Shown here in pieces: positions 54,062 through 61,684 of a DNA stretch of 64,000 bases. The notes under the pieces were generated by a model, which worked only from the letters and a program-made list of their open reading frames with translations, made no database searches and was not told the origin of the DNA. Positions within the stretch are counted from its first letter, which is position 1, and each line of letters starts with the position of its first letter. The translations under genes were made by a program, and so were the position numbers. Origin of the DNA: a virus; the IMG/VR virus record IMGVR_UViG_3300042396_000450, positions 1 through 64,000 of that record; one strand, given 5' to 3'.

Positions 54062-54233
54062 CTAAACTTTGCTTCTTACTTAATTTATTATTTAATCGCT
54101 CATGTAGATCATTTATAGAATCTTTATAAAATTTAAGTTCGTCCTTAAGTGAATCTACTGTATCCTGGGTATCCTGAATATTATACATACTTATAACCTT
54201 GTTTAATTGCATATTGAGCAGTTGCATAACCAT
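54033..54233 (-). CDS. Small coiled-coil protein, 66 aa
   Basis: Begins with a hydrophobic stretch MVMQLLNMQLNKVISMYNI, then a heptad-rich coiled coil (DSLKDELKFYKDSINDLHER) and ends NSFESPAD. Last of the minus-strand metabolism block, overlapping the portal 3' end. No Cys lipobox or strong transmembrane helix, so spanin is unlikely. Confidence 0.5.
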   Translation of the reverse strand: MVMQLLNMQLNKVISMYNIQDTQDTVDSLKDELKFYKDSINDLHERLNNKLSKKQSLVNSFESPAD

Positions 54234-54246
54234 CTAATTCCTTCTA

Positions 54247-54366
54247 TCATGAGTTCCATCTCCTATCAATATAACTCCTTATTCTTTCAAAACTCTGACC
54301 AACGTAGAATCTAAGTGCTTCACGTAATTGATCAGGAGTTATATTAGGTATTGTTGATATAACCAC
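54247..54366 (-). CDS. Small protein with GTG start, 39 aa
   Basis: The 130-base gap holds a minus-strand frame starting GTG at 54366 (VISTIPNITPDQLREALRFY and on to DRRWNS), 2 bases after the kinase stop. 'TPDQLREALRFYVGQSFERI' forms a plausible amphipathic helix. No ATG is available in frame; coding is likely but not certain. Confidence 0.4.
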   Translation of the reverse strand: MVISTIPNITPDQLREALRFYVGQSFERIRSYIDRRWNS

Positions 54367-54368
54367 AT

Positions 54369-55169
54369 TTATAAAATACCAAGAGCTACTAGTTCATTGT
54401 ATAACACTTCTATATTACATTGATAATAAGTATAGTGAGAACCACTTCCACCATAATAGTCATCTTCATGAATTTCACCCATTGAGCAGCTAATCGCATA
54501 TAACTTCTTATAGGTAAGAAAACTAATGGTCGGATCTATGCTAGTAATGAGATTATCAAATGCCTCAAAGTTAGCTAATGGTTCATCTCCATCATAGTAT
54601 GTAATATCGTCATCCCAACAGTTACCACTACTACCACCAGTAAACCAACTATCTGATTTAAAATATGGTTGATTAATGGTACAACCTAGATTATATTTAT
54701 CTGCAAACACTAACCAATCTGGTTTAACTGCAACTTTATGTAACTTCATCGTTGTATTCTCAAATAGAAATTTAAATTCATCTAAGTTAGGTACATCTAG
54801 AGGTAATGTCTTAATACTAAATGCACTAGAGATATCACGTCTATTAACATCATTAATTAAACACTGATTACGATTCTCTTCCCAGTAATGTATCTCTATC
54901 TCAGTTAACTCTTTATTCTTAACTAGTGCATTAATAACTAGAGTTAATTGTTCATTAGTGTGAATTAAACCATCAATAATAAATGTATCAGTTATATAAC
55001 GAATATAGTTATCTAACCTAGTTAACTTATTAACTGCATTCTTCTTATAACGTTTAAGTAGATCATCAAAATCAATATGTCTAATACGTTTATTATTAGA
55101 TGATTCTAGTTCCTTCGCAAATGTAGTTTTCCCACTACTCGGCAATCCCATCAATATTAATACTTTCAT
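54369..55169 (-). CDS. P-loop kinase-like protein, 266 aa
   Basis: Walker A GLPSSGKTT at residues 8-16, HIDFDDLLKRY (~36-46), and NRNQCLINDVNRRD (~99-112) as the Arg-rich lid fit polynucleotide kinase or small-molecule kinase folds. The C-terminal ~110 residues add a Trp/Asp/Gly-rich domain (SWFTGGSSGNCWDDDITYYD, DDYYGGSGSHYTYYQCNIEV) of unknown role. Could repair nucleic acid ends. Overlaps ruvC by 35 bases. Confidence 0.68.
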   Translation of the reverse strand: MKVLILMGLPSSGKTTFAKELESSNNKRIRHIDFDDLLKRYKKNAVNKLTRLDNYIRYITDTFIIDGLIHTNEQLTLVINALVKNKELTEIEIHYWEENRNQCLINDVNRRDISSAFSIKTLPLDVPNLDEFKFLFENTTMKLHKVAVKPDWLVFADKYNLGCTINQPYFKSDSWFTGGSSGNCWDDDITYYDGDEPLANFEAFDNLITSIDPTISFLTYKKLYAISCSMGEIHEDDYYGGSGSHYTYYQCNIEVLYNELVALGIL

Positions 55170-55620
55170 CTTTAATGTATGTAATTACAATAGCTGTTGC
55201 ATCTGCACTATGAGAACTCGTAAACTTAGTAGTAGTTCCTAGATACTCATTAACTGAGTTACTAATCATAGCTTTATCAGCTTTACCAGTTCCAGTTACT
55301 ACTAACTTAATATGTTTAGGAGTGTAACTATAAATAGACATGGATTTTAGTCTACTTAATACTTCAAATATACCAATGGCGCGATTTAGGCGTTCTCCAT
55401 TGTTACCGCGACCTAGAAATACTGGTGCTTCGTATATCAGAGTATCTGGTGAATGCTCCGTCAATAACTTCTGATATTGGTGATAAATATGAACTAACTT
55501 ATCGGAATCATCAGGTTGAGTTGCTGTTATTTCTCCAGTAGAGATAATCTTATTAACATCGGTATCGAATACACAATAACCGATGTTAACAATGCCGGGA
55601 TCTATGCCAATTAATATCAT
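55135..55620 (-). CDS. RuvC-like Holliday junction resolvase
   Basis: RNase H-fold resolvase with Asp7 (GIDPGIVNIGY), Glu64 (IYEAPVF), Lys-rich VVTGTGKADK (~107-117) and His137/Asp140 (SSHSADA), the catalytic pattern of RuvC. It would resolve branched DNA in replication and before packaging. Length 161, normal for RuvC. Confidence 0.9.
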   Translation of the reverse strand: MILIGIDPGIVNIGYCVFDTDVNKIISTGEITATQPDDSDKLVHIYHQYQKLLTEHSPDTLIYEAPVFLGRGNNGERLNRAIGIFEVLSRLKSMSIYSYTPKHIKLVVTGTGKADKAMISNSVNEYLGTTTKFTSSHSADATAIVITYIKDESINIDGIAE

Positions 55621-55637
55621 GATTATAGTTAACTTAA

Positions 55638-56120
55638 CTACATCAATAATAACTCTATATTAACTGGAGTGTAGTTAACGCATTCTACAGATACACATTT
55701 AAACAACTTAGAGTCGTGTGTAGTTATTGAGTTATGAAGATGTCCATGTACATTGATGAAGTTAACTCTACTTACTGGTTTGTGAGTTAGAAGTACATTA
55801 GTTAAGTTAACCTCTAGTTCTAACTCATTATAGACATCGAGGAAACCAACATTCTTAAACCATGTATTAGTGTGACCTTTATCATGATTGCCACGAATTA
55901 GATACTTACTGCCATTTAGTTGATCCATTATTAACTTAGTGTCGCGGAATCCAGCAAACGTAACATCACCTAAGTTATATACTATGTCATCATCATTAAC
56001 TACACTATTCCAATTGCTGATAATTACATCGTGCATATCACCAGTAGTTAGAAATGGTCTATTGCAATACTCAATTACCTTATGATGAAATAGATGTAAA
56101 TCACTAATTACGTAAATCAT
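55638..56120 (-). CDS. Calcineurin-like phosphoesterase, 160 aa
   Basis: Metal-binding motifs in order: ISDLHLFHH (Asp, His), NLGDVTF (Gly-Asp), IRGNHDKGH (Gly-Asn-His-Asp), LLTHKP (His) and VHGHLHN (Gly-His-x-His). I use the ATG at 56120 so that the protein starts MIYVISD as family members do; ATG 56129 is also possible. Typical substrates are cyclic nucleotides, phosphoproteins or nucleic acids. Confidence 0.87.
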   Translation of the reverse strand: MIYVISDLHLFHHKVIEYCNRPFLTTGDMHDVIISNWNSVVNDDDIVYNLGDVTFAGFRDTKLIMDQLNGSKYLIRGNHDKGHTNTWFKNVGFLDVYNELELEVNLTNVLLTHKPVSRVNFINVHGHLHNSITTHDSKLFKCVSVECVNYTPVNIELLLM

Positions 56121-56583
56121 AATCTGCAAACGTTATGTTATCTAATTTAACTTGATTAATTAATGTCCAGTTACTCCAATCCAAATTAAGATATCTATCA
56201 CCATTAACTACATTATAAGTATGAGTAATAAATAACTTAGTTACATGAGGTAACAGCGTAGCATAGATACTAGATCCACCTATTATCCAGATAGGTTTGT
56301 TATATGATCTAGCTACACTGATTGCAGTATTAATATCACTGATGAAGAATGTCTCAGATTCGTTAGTAGTCAATCCCTTGTCGCGCGTAATGATGATATT
56401 AACGCGGTTAGGAAGCTTCCTAGAGCGTAGATCACCTCTGAAGGTATTAGCTCCCATTATGACTACTCCACCTGTTGTGAGTGCCTTAAAACGCTGCATA
56501 TCGGCACAGTCATAATTAACTAATTTGCCGCCATTACCAATGCAGTTATTGAGAGATATATTAGCTATTAGATTCATAATCAA
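56104..56583 (-). CDS. Dihydrofolate reductase
   Basis: Type I DHFR of 159 residues: LIANISLNNCIGNGGKLVNY (substrate and NADPH loop), MQRFKALTTGGVVIMGANTF (FK...G..V.MG..T), IWIIGGSSIYATLLPHVTKL (IGG...Y). It makes tetrahydrofolate, which ThyA (58371) oxidises to dihydrofolate, so the two form the phage's dTMP pathway. ATGA overlap with the ATPase gene. Confidence 0.92.
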   Translation of the reverse strand: MIMNLIANISLNNCIGNGGKLVNYDCADMQRFKALTTGGVVIMGANTFRGDLRSRKLPNRVNIIITRDKGLTTNESETFFISDINTAISVARSYNKPIWIIGGSSIYATLLPHVTKLFITHTYNVVNGDRYLNLDWSNWTLINQVKLDNITFADYDLRN

Positions 56584-57500
56584 TTCCTTTGTCTAGTTAT
56601 CCACTGTAATATTGTATTAATTTTAGTATCAGGTTCTACAGCTTTAATTAAATCAGCAATATCTTTATTTGATAAACTTACATTTTCATCATAAATCTGT
56701 TTTCTTACCTCTGATTTATTTTTATATTCATTAGGATCTACTTGCCATTCAATACTTCCATTTTCTAATTTAAAGATGTAATTTGTTTCATCTATTTGTT
56801 CAATGTTATTTTTAATTTGATATAAGCGTTTAATTTTCTTATTAGGAGATGGTTGATCTAATGCCCAAATAATTTCAGGATATTGAACTATACCACTAAA
56901 ACCGCGTACCGATCTAGTAGTGTATTTATTATCCTTAATTTCACTCTTGTTAACTAATTGAGTAAATACAACTGCAATATTATATTTAAGAGCGATAGTA
57001 GCAAACCATTGTAGACAAGGTAGAACTTGACACGTATTTTCATCAACAATATTAAATCCAGATAACGAATCAACTATTAATAGTTCAATGTTTTCTGATT
57101 CAATAATCTTTTCAATTAATTCAATATCATCACTAACGTTATATGTAACTATCTCTAGTGGATTTTTAGGTGTAATGTAGTTGTTTCTACTACCACCTAA
57201 TAAATCAATACGTTTAACGAATGATTTAATACGACCTTCTGTATCAATAATTAATACTCTACCTGTATCTTTAATTTCATAATCTTCTCTAGGTAAAAAT
57301 GGTATATTACTAGTTATTGATAAACTAGCACCAACTAGACACCAACTTTTACCAATACCACCTTCAGCAACTACAGCACTAACACGACCTTTAGGAAATA
57401 AACCTCCTATATATTCAACTTCTACATTTTCAACTTCAAGATTCATAACAGTGTGTCGTAAACTTGGAATATATAGACTTTCAACAAATACATCATTCAT
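56580..57500 (-). CDS. RepA-like (AAA_25) hexameric ATPase/helicase
   Basis: Walker A AEGGIGKS (45-52) after FPKGRVSAVV, a RecA-type core with VLIIDTEG (~85), Walker B ELLIVDSLSG (~138-147), and AVVFTQL. This resembles plasmid RSF1010 RepA and phage replicative ATPases that load or act as helicase. The C-terminal ~60 residues may be a winged helix (SLSNKDIADLIKAVEPD). It is the only helicase-like gene in view. The replication polymerase is not in the window. Confidence 0.78.
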   Translation of the reverse strand: MNDVFVESLYIPSLRHTVMNLEVENVEVEYIGGLFPKGRVSAVVAEGGIGKSWCLVGASLSITSNIPFLPREDYEIKDTGRVLIIDTEGRIKSFVKRIDLLGGSRNNYITPKNPLEIVTYNVSDDIELIEKIIESENIELLIVDSLSGFNIVDENTCQVLPCLQWFATIALKYNIAVVFTQLVNKSEIKDNKYTTRSVRGFSGIVQYPEIIWALDQPSPNKKIKRLYQIKNNIEQIDETNYIFKLENGSIEWQVDPNEYKNKSEVRKQIYDENVSLSNKDIADLIKAVEPDTKINTILQWITRQRN

Positions 57501-57597
57501 CTTATTAAGGGTTTATATGTTGTATATGATTAATTATAAACTACAACATTGTCAGGGGTGGATAGGAAATGTTGTAAATAAAATAATTAAGTATTAT
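57501..57597. other. Gap with stem-loop
   Basis: ACAACATT (about 57542) and AATGTTGT (about 57568) can form an 8-bp stem with a long loop (~16 bases). No strong T-run, so terminator function is uncertain. No ORF seen. Confidence 0.3.
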
Positions 57598-57750
57598 TTA
57601 AGATTCATAATTCATAATAATACAGGTAAGTAAGAAAAAAGGTAGGGCGATTTCAACACTTGTATAATCTGATGCTAAGTATCTATCCGCCACTCCAAAC
57701 ATGAATCCGCCAGTTAGTAATGTGAAACTAATCCATCTCAGTTGTTTCAT
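57598..57750 (-). CDS. Small membrane protein, 50 aa
   Basis: Minus-strand ATG at 57750: MKQLRWISFTLLTGGFMFGV, then ADRYLASDYTSVEI and ALPFFLLTCIIMNY, so two hydrophobic segments in 50 residues. A copy of the dispersed motif (57630-57640) falls in the second segment. Size and topology would suit a holin-like protein but no lysis gene is adjacent. Alternatively a small regulator of host membrane proteins. Confidence 0.5.
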   Translation of the reverse strand: MKQLRWISFTLLTGGFMFGVADRYLASDYTSVEIALPFFLLTCIIMNYES

Positions 57751-57858
57751 CTGATTAATGTATCCAATCTAATAATTCATTACAAGTAATAACACCGTTA
57801 CATTGATAAACGTAGTTAAGTTATCTAAAGTACCACTTAACTTACATCAAGTTATCTA

Positions 57859-58269
57859 TCATAGTGCATTTAATATTGATTCATATGTAACAGGTGTATC
57901 ATCATCATCATCTAATTCATTATCACCATCAAAGTCATCTAATATTTTTTCTAATTCAGCATACATATTATGATATTGATCGTAATCTTTATTACGTTTA
58001 GCTGCTTTTAGTAAATCATAGAAACTAGTGTATTTAGAATTAATAACATAGTCTACATAATCATAAGCCTCACTATCATCATTTAACCATTCTCGTAATT
58101 CATCATAACTATAATTATAACTACCGCAAGTGTCGTCATTAGCAATAATATCAAGCATTCTATCATCTGAATCATAGAATGATATATTACTACCTAATTG
58201 ATAATATAACTCTTGTGCTTTATCAGTAGATCTACTAGATAAATATGCTGCAAATTCATAAATGTCCAT
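57859..58269 (-). CDS. Very acidic protein with YESILNAL tail, 136 aa
   Basis: Dominated by Asp/Glu/Tyr, with FDGDNELDDDDDTPV near the C-terminus and final TYESILNAL. Net charge strongly negative over its length, as in DNA-mimic antirestriction or anti-defence proteins, though no homology is claimed. The tail resembles the endings of the two proteins at 47563-48059. Lies between a replication block and thyA. Confidence 0.6.
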   Translation of the reverse strand: MDIYEFAAYLSSRSTDKAQELYYQLGSNISFYDSDDRMLDIIANDDTCGSYNYSYDELREWLNDDSEAYDYVDYVINSKYTSFYDLLKAAKRNKDYDQYHNMYAELEKILDDFDGDNELDDDDDTPVTYESILNAL

Positions 58270-58288
58270 GTTATTACCTCTAATTAAA

Positions 58289-58318
58289 ATAACCCTAGTT
58301 AATGTTAACTAAGGTTAT
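58289..58318 (-). terminator. Hairpin between thyA and the acidic protein gene
   Basis: ATAACC-TAGTTAA (58289-58302) pairs with TTAACTA-GGTTAT (58305-58318), 13 pairs with one internal mismatch and a 2-base loop. On the minus strand it is followed by ATTTTAATT, so it can end the thyA transcript. Confidence 0.6.
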
Positions 58319-58370
58319 ATGATGTCTATTTAAGTGATGTTATTTAAGTCGTTCTGCTACGCGAAGTTGA

Positions 58371-59345
58371 TTAATATCCTCCTACCACTGTAATATCACC
58401 ACGTAATGTTGGATGATGTTGATAATCATTAATTACAAAGTCATCAATAACGAAGTCTTGCAAATACCGTTGACCTCTATCTCTAATAGTTAAAGTAGGT
58501 AACGTATAGGGAACTCTAGTTAATTGCTCATTAACTTGTTCAACATGGTCACTATAGATGTGATGATCAGCAGTTGCAATAACTAACTCACCTGGTTCAT
58601 ATCCAGTACATTTAGCATACATAGATAGAAGTAGTGCATACTGAGCGATGTTATACGCGCCACCGAGGAATAAATCCCAACTGCGTAGGTATAACATTAT
58701 ACTTAACTTACCATTACTTACATTGACTGAGTAGTGAGTATGACAAGCTGGAAGTATTACTGATTCATTACCACATTTATAAGCCATTGAATAAACAGTA
58801 GTTGGATTCCAATAACTTACAAGAAAAGACTTACGATCAGGTGTCTTTTTAATTCCATCAATTACAAATCTAGTTTGATCTAGTGTACTATATCTGTACT
58901 CAGAATCTATTTGGGTAGACCAATAATGTGTATATTCCCAACTTGTACTATTACTATAATGAAGTGGAATAATTTCGCTAGTAATAACACCATCATCAAC
59001 TAACTGTTGCCATTGTTTGGTTAACTCAACTGTATTATCAGCAGTTAACTTAACACCTTTATTACGCCAATACTGTTTAGCACCCCATTCATCCCAGATA
59101 GTACACTTAACATTATGTAACTTAACTACATCATTGCTACCATCTATAAACCACAACATCTCATTGAATGCTGATTTATAAAATGTACGTTTAGTAGTTA
59201 ATAGTGGAAATCCATCTGATAGATTAAATCTAACTAAACCACCAAATCTACTAATAATATATTTGTCATCATGACCATATATATTTTTTCTTACGCCATT
59301 ATCAATTACATCTTGTAGCAGGTTCAAAAATTGTTGTTCTGACAT
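58371..59345 (-). CDS. thyA: Thymidylate synthase (ThyA)
   Basis: Contains the active-site LPACHTHYSV with Cys201 (most ThyA have PCHT(F/L)(Y)), FPLLTTKR near residue 47-53, YLRSWDLFLGGAYNIAQYAL (~217-236) and NDYQHHPTLRGD. Converts dUMP to dTMP with methylene-tetrahydrofolate. Slightly longer than bacterial ThyA (264 aa) through an insert around residues 100-170. With DHFR, deaminase and dNMP kinase it makes a complete thymidylate route. Confidence 0.93.
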   Translation of the reverse strand: MSEQQFLNLLQDVIDNGVRKNIYGHDDKYIISRFGGLVRFNLSDGFPLLTTKRTFYKSAFNEMLWFIDGSNDVVKLHNVKCTIWDEWGAKQYWRNKGVKLTADNTVELTKQWQQLVDDGVITSEIIPLHYSNSTSWEYTHYWSTQIDSEYRYSTLDQTRFVIDGIKKTPDRKSFLVSYWNPTTVYSMAYKCGNESVILPACHTHYSVNVSNGKLSIMLYLRSWDLFLGGAYNIAQYALLLSMYAKCTGYEPGELVIATADHHIYSDHVEQVNEQLTRVPYTLPTLTIRDRGQRYLQDFVIDDFVINDYQHHPTLRGDITVVGGY

Positions 59346-59641
59346 AATCCAGCTTTCCTTACTTGAATATTATTGTTAATTAAATACTGTAATCCTTCTA
59401 ACTTAGAGTGTTCATTGAAGTAAACAACTCTTCTAATACCTTTATTTACAATTTCTCTAGCACAGTAAATACATGGAGAATAACTAATAAATAAATCATC
59501 TCCTGGTGTAGCTAATTGTAATCCTATTTCTTCAGCATGATAATATTGACATCCAATAACTTCATTAATTGCTTTCATTAAAAACAACTTATGATTATCA
59601 TGTAATACATCAAATCCACCACCTGTTATAAGTGTAACCAT
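59324..59641 (-). CDS. dCMP-deaminase-like zinc enzyme with nucleotidyltransferase-like start, 105 aa
   Basis: Zinc motifs HAEE (His35, Glu37) and SYSPCIYC (Cys57, Cys60) mark a cytidine/dCMP deaminase core. At 105 residues it is much shorter than phage dCMP deaminases (~150-190). Its N-terminus ITGGGFDVLHDNHKLFLMKA looks like the first strand-helix of a cytidylyltransferase ('G.FD.lH..H...l..A'), suggesting a fusion or reuse. It would supply dUMP to ThyA, its overlapping neighbour (22-base overlap). A good AGGAG ribosome site precedes the ATG. Confidence 0.75.
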   Translation of the reverse strand: MVTLITGGGFDVLHDNHKLFLMKAINEVIGCQYYHAEEIGLQLATPGDDLFISYSPCIYCAREIVNKGIRRVVYFNEHSKLEGLQYLINNNIQVRKAGLCQNNNF

Positions 59642-59658
59642 ACTAACTCCTAAATAAA

Positions 59659-59684
59659 AGTGTTAGTTAATATTAACTAACACT
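59659..59684 (-). terminator. Perfect 26-base palindrome terminator
   Basis: A perfect palindrome built from AGTGTTAGTTAAT (59659-59671) and its exact complement, followed on the minus strand by TTTTATTT. It ends the CYTH gene's transcript and leaves a ribosome site (AGGAG) before the deaminase. Confidence 0.72.
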
Positions 59685-59691
59685 AAATATC

Positions 59692-60351
59692 TTATTTAAT
59701 TAACTCTTGAAAGTCTACACTATCCCAGATTAATCTAGTAGTACCATAATAATAATCATAGTTATTACTATAGTAGTTAAACATCTTATTTAATAACTCA
59801 CTATCTAACTCAGTTAAACCTAACTTAGTTAACGTAGAACGACATAACTTAGTTGCTCTAGTTACATCTTTCTGATCATCTACAATTACTTCTACTTCAC
59901 ATAATCCACCGTAACCTGCATTAATATCAACACAGATATTAAACTTATCAGTCTTATATTCACGTCTACATCTACTCCATTTAGATTGATATGTTAAACC
60001 TAGACTTAATAGTATGTTATCTAACTCATGTAATGATTCACCTCTAATTAGTTCTTTCTCTACACGAACTACACCATTATCAGCATCTTCAGTATTGTAT
60101 TTGAAAATTAATAGTGTACCACCTTTATCGTCATATCTAGTTCTAATAGCTAACTTAGATGTAGTTAGTAATTCATTCTTAAATGACAGATTTAGTTTAT
60201 CTGCTAATTTAACAAGACTCTCCTCTGTGTAAGAAAAATAGTGGTTAAGTTGATTGCTATCTACAATATCTACATTTGGATATAACGTAATGATGCGAGA
60301 TTTAAGATCATCAACATCACTAACTAATGCTTTAACTTCTACTTCAATCAT
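59692..60351 (-). CDS. CYTH-domain protein (triphosphatase/adenylate cyclase-like)
   Basis: The founding motif ExExK is visible as IEVEVKAL (Glu3, Glu5, Lys7). Other tunnel residues: LAIRTR (~74), LLIFKYN, VVRVEKEL (~99), RCRREYK and CEVEVIV (~162). This is the CYTH/ThTPase fold that cleaves triphosphates or makes cyclic AMP. In phages it may act on nucleotide or RNA triphosphates. Length 219. Which activity it has cannot be told. Confidence 0.82.
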   Translation of the reverse strand: MIEVEVKALVSDVDDLKSRIITLYPNVDIVDSNQLNHYFSYTEESLVKLADKLNLSFKNELLTTSKLAIRTRYDDKGGTLLIFKYNTEDADNGVVRVEKELIRGESLHELDNILLSLGLTYQSKWSRCRREYKTDKFNICVDINAGYGGLCEVEVIVDDQKDVTRATKLCRSTLTKLGLTELDSELLNKMFNYYSNNYDYYYGTTRLIWDSVDFQELIK

Positions 60352-60354
60352 TTA

Positions 60355-60882
60355 TCAATTACCTATTACTTGTACTAAACCGCGATAACTTTGACGTGCA
60401 TCATTAAGTGCATTATGAATTGGTAACTCATTCTCTAATCGCTCATAATAATCAGGTAAATTACGAGCTAATCTAAATGAAGTTACATCTAATAATGGAT
60501 ATGGTGAAAATTCCATTATTGAGTCAAATTCAACCCATGTTTCCAGTGCTAATGTAATGAAGTTAGTTTCAACTGGAAATGGAACATCTGCAAATAACTT
60601 AATGTTAGGATATCTCTTATTTAAATCAATCCAATCATAGATAAAATCCCTAGTTAATTCTTCACTATTAGATTCACCTAGATGTGGTGTTACATTAACT
60701 TCAATCCAATCTACATCTTTTTTCTTACCTACACGTTTAGCATACTTATAATTAGCTTCAGAATACTTGTATATTTCCTCAATTACATTACCATTACTAT
60801 CTCCAATTACAATACCATAACTGAAGGCATCACCATATAAACCCATTGATTCAACATCTAATACCGCAACAATGTAACTCAT
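60355..60882 (-). CDS. DnaQ-like 3'-5' exonuclease (DEDDh type)
   Basis: AVLDVESMGLYG (Asp9, Glu11), FADVPFPVE (Asp in middle motif, ~99) and HNALNDARQSYRGLV (~158, His/Asp of the DEDDh signature). An RNase T/exonuclease fold of 175 residues. Could proofread, degrade host DNA or RNA, or process recombination ends. 3-base gap from the CYTH gene. Confidence 0.82.
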   Translation of the reverse strand: MSYIVAVLDVESMGLYGDAFSYGIVIGDSNGNVIEEIYKYSEANYKYAKRVGKKKDVDWIEVNVTPHLGESNSEELTRDFIYDWIDLNKRYPNIKLFADVPFPVETNFITLALETWVEFDSIMEFSPYPLLDVTSFRLARNLPDYYERLENELPIHNALNDARQSYRGLVQVIGN

Positions 60883-60884
60883 GT

Positions 60885-61127
60885 TTATTTACCTATGTTA
60901 GCTCTTAATTGTTTACATTGCTTAGTGTAATAGTTATCTGGAAATACACAATCTTCTAATTTAAGATTAACTGTATTAACTCTAACTCGACTAAACGTTA
61001 ATGTAGTAACTACACCTAATATAAATAAGATAACTAATAATAAGTTATTAGGTGTAGTAGGTTTATTAATACTAAGCTTCTTAATAAACTTAAATGTAGA
61101 TTCTAAATCATCATCTATTTTACTCAT
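60885..61127 (-). CDS. Small single-span membrane protein, 80 aa
   Basis: Charged N-terminus, transmembrane helix NNLLLVILFILGVVTTLTF (~27-45), then an outside region with two Cys (EDCVFPDNYYTKQCKQL). The topology and Cys pair suit an inner-membrane spanin subunit or a redox-sensitive protein, but it lacks a long coiled coil. Overlaps the kinase gene by 8 bases. Confidence 0.6.
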   Translation of the reverse strand: MSKIDDDLESTFKFIKKLSINKPTTPNNLLLVILFILGVVTTLTFSRVRVNTVNLKLEDCVFPDNYYTKQCKQLRANIGK

Positions 61128-61683
61128 ACAAGTCCTCCACTATTTTTCTTACCTTATCACGTAATTCCTCTATTGTACCACTATTATCAATATAATATTG
61201 AGTTGGTACGAATGACCAATCATCTAATTTAATGTCCAGGTCAGTTGATTTAGTTTCACCTCTCCCATCTATGTGAAGTAACACTAACTCATAATCTAGT
61301 AACTTCAATAACTCTAACTCCGTTTGGTTGCGACAATCAACTATAGCTACATTACCTATAATAGAGTTAATGACATTCTTAGTTGCACCAGGAACTAGAT
61401 AGTTACCACCTGGATAGAGTGACTTAAATACATGAAAGAAGTTGTACATTAAATCATTGTAGGTAAATGATTCTAAGTTACCTGTAACTGGATTAACTAC
61501 AGGTTTAACTCTAAACTCCTTATCATCTAAACTACCTCTATCTAAACCTAACCAATCTTCTAATGGTGTTTTAAATGCACGACTAAACTTAACTATAGTT
61601 AGAGGAACTAATTCACTCAGTAGTTCAGCTACTGTATCCTTACCTGCATCAGACTTATCAGACCAAACTATAAATAACTTCAT
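61120..61683 (-). CDS. Deoxynucleoside monophosphate kinase
   Basis: P-loop SDAGKDT (11-17), FSRAFKTPLEDWLGLDRGSL (~33-52) and DLMYNFFHVF fit the phage dNMP kinase family (T4 gp1-like), with an acidic/Arg-rich lid near ~115. It phosphorylates dNMPs made by ThyA and related enzymes. Starts one base from the divergent ATG at 61685. Confidence 0.82.
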   Translation of the reverse strand: MKLFIVWSDKSDAGKDTVAELLSELVPLTIVKFSRAFKTPLEDWLGLDRGSLDDKEFRVKPVVNPVTGNLESFTYNDLMYNFFHVFKSLYPGGNYLVPGATKNVINSIIGNVAIVDCRNQTELELLKLLDYELVLLHIDGRGETKSTDLDIKLDDWSFVPTQYYIDNSGTIEELRDKVRKIVEDLYE

Positions 61684-61684
61684 T

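Noticed and set aside
57751-57858. Possible minus-strand small gene
   Set aside because: Every frame has early stops or no usable start; left as non-coding.
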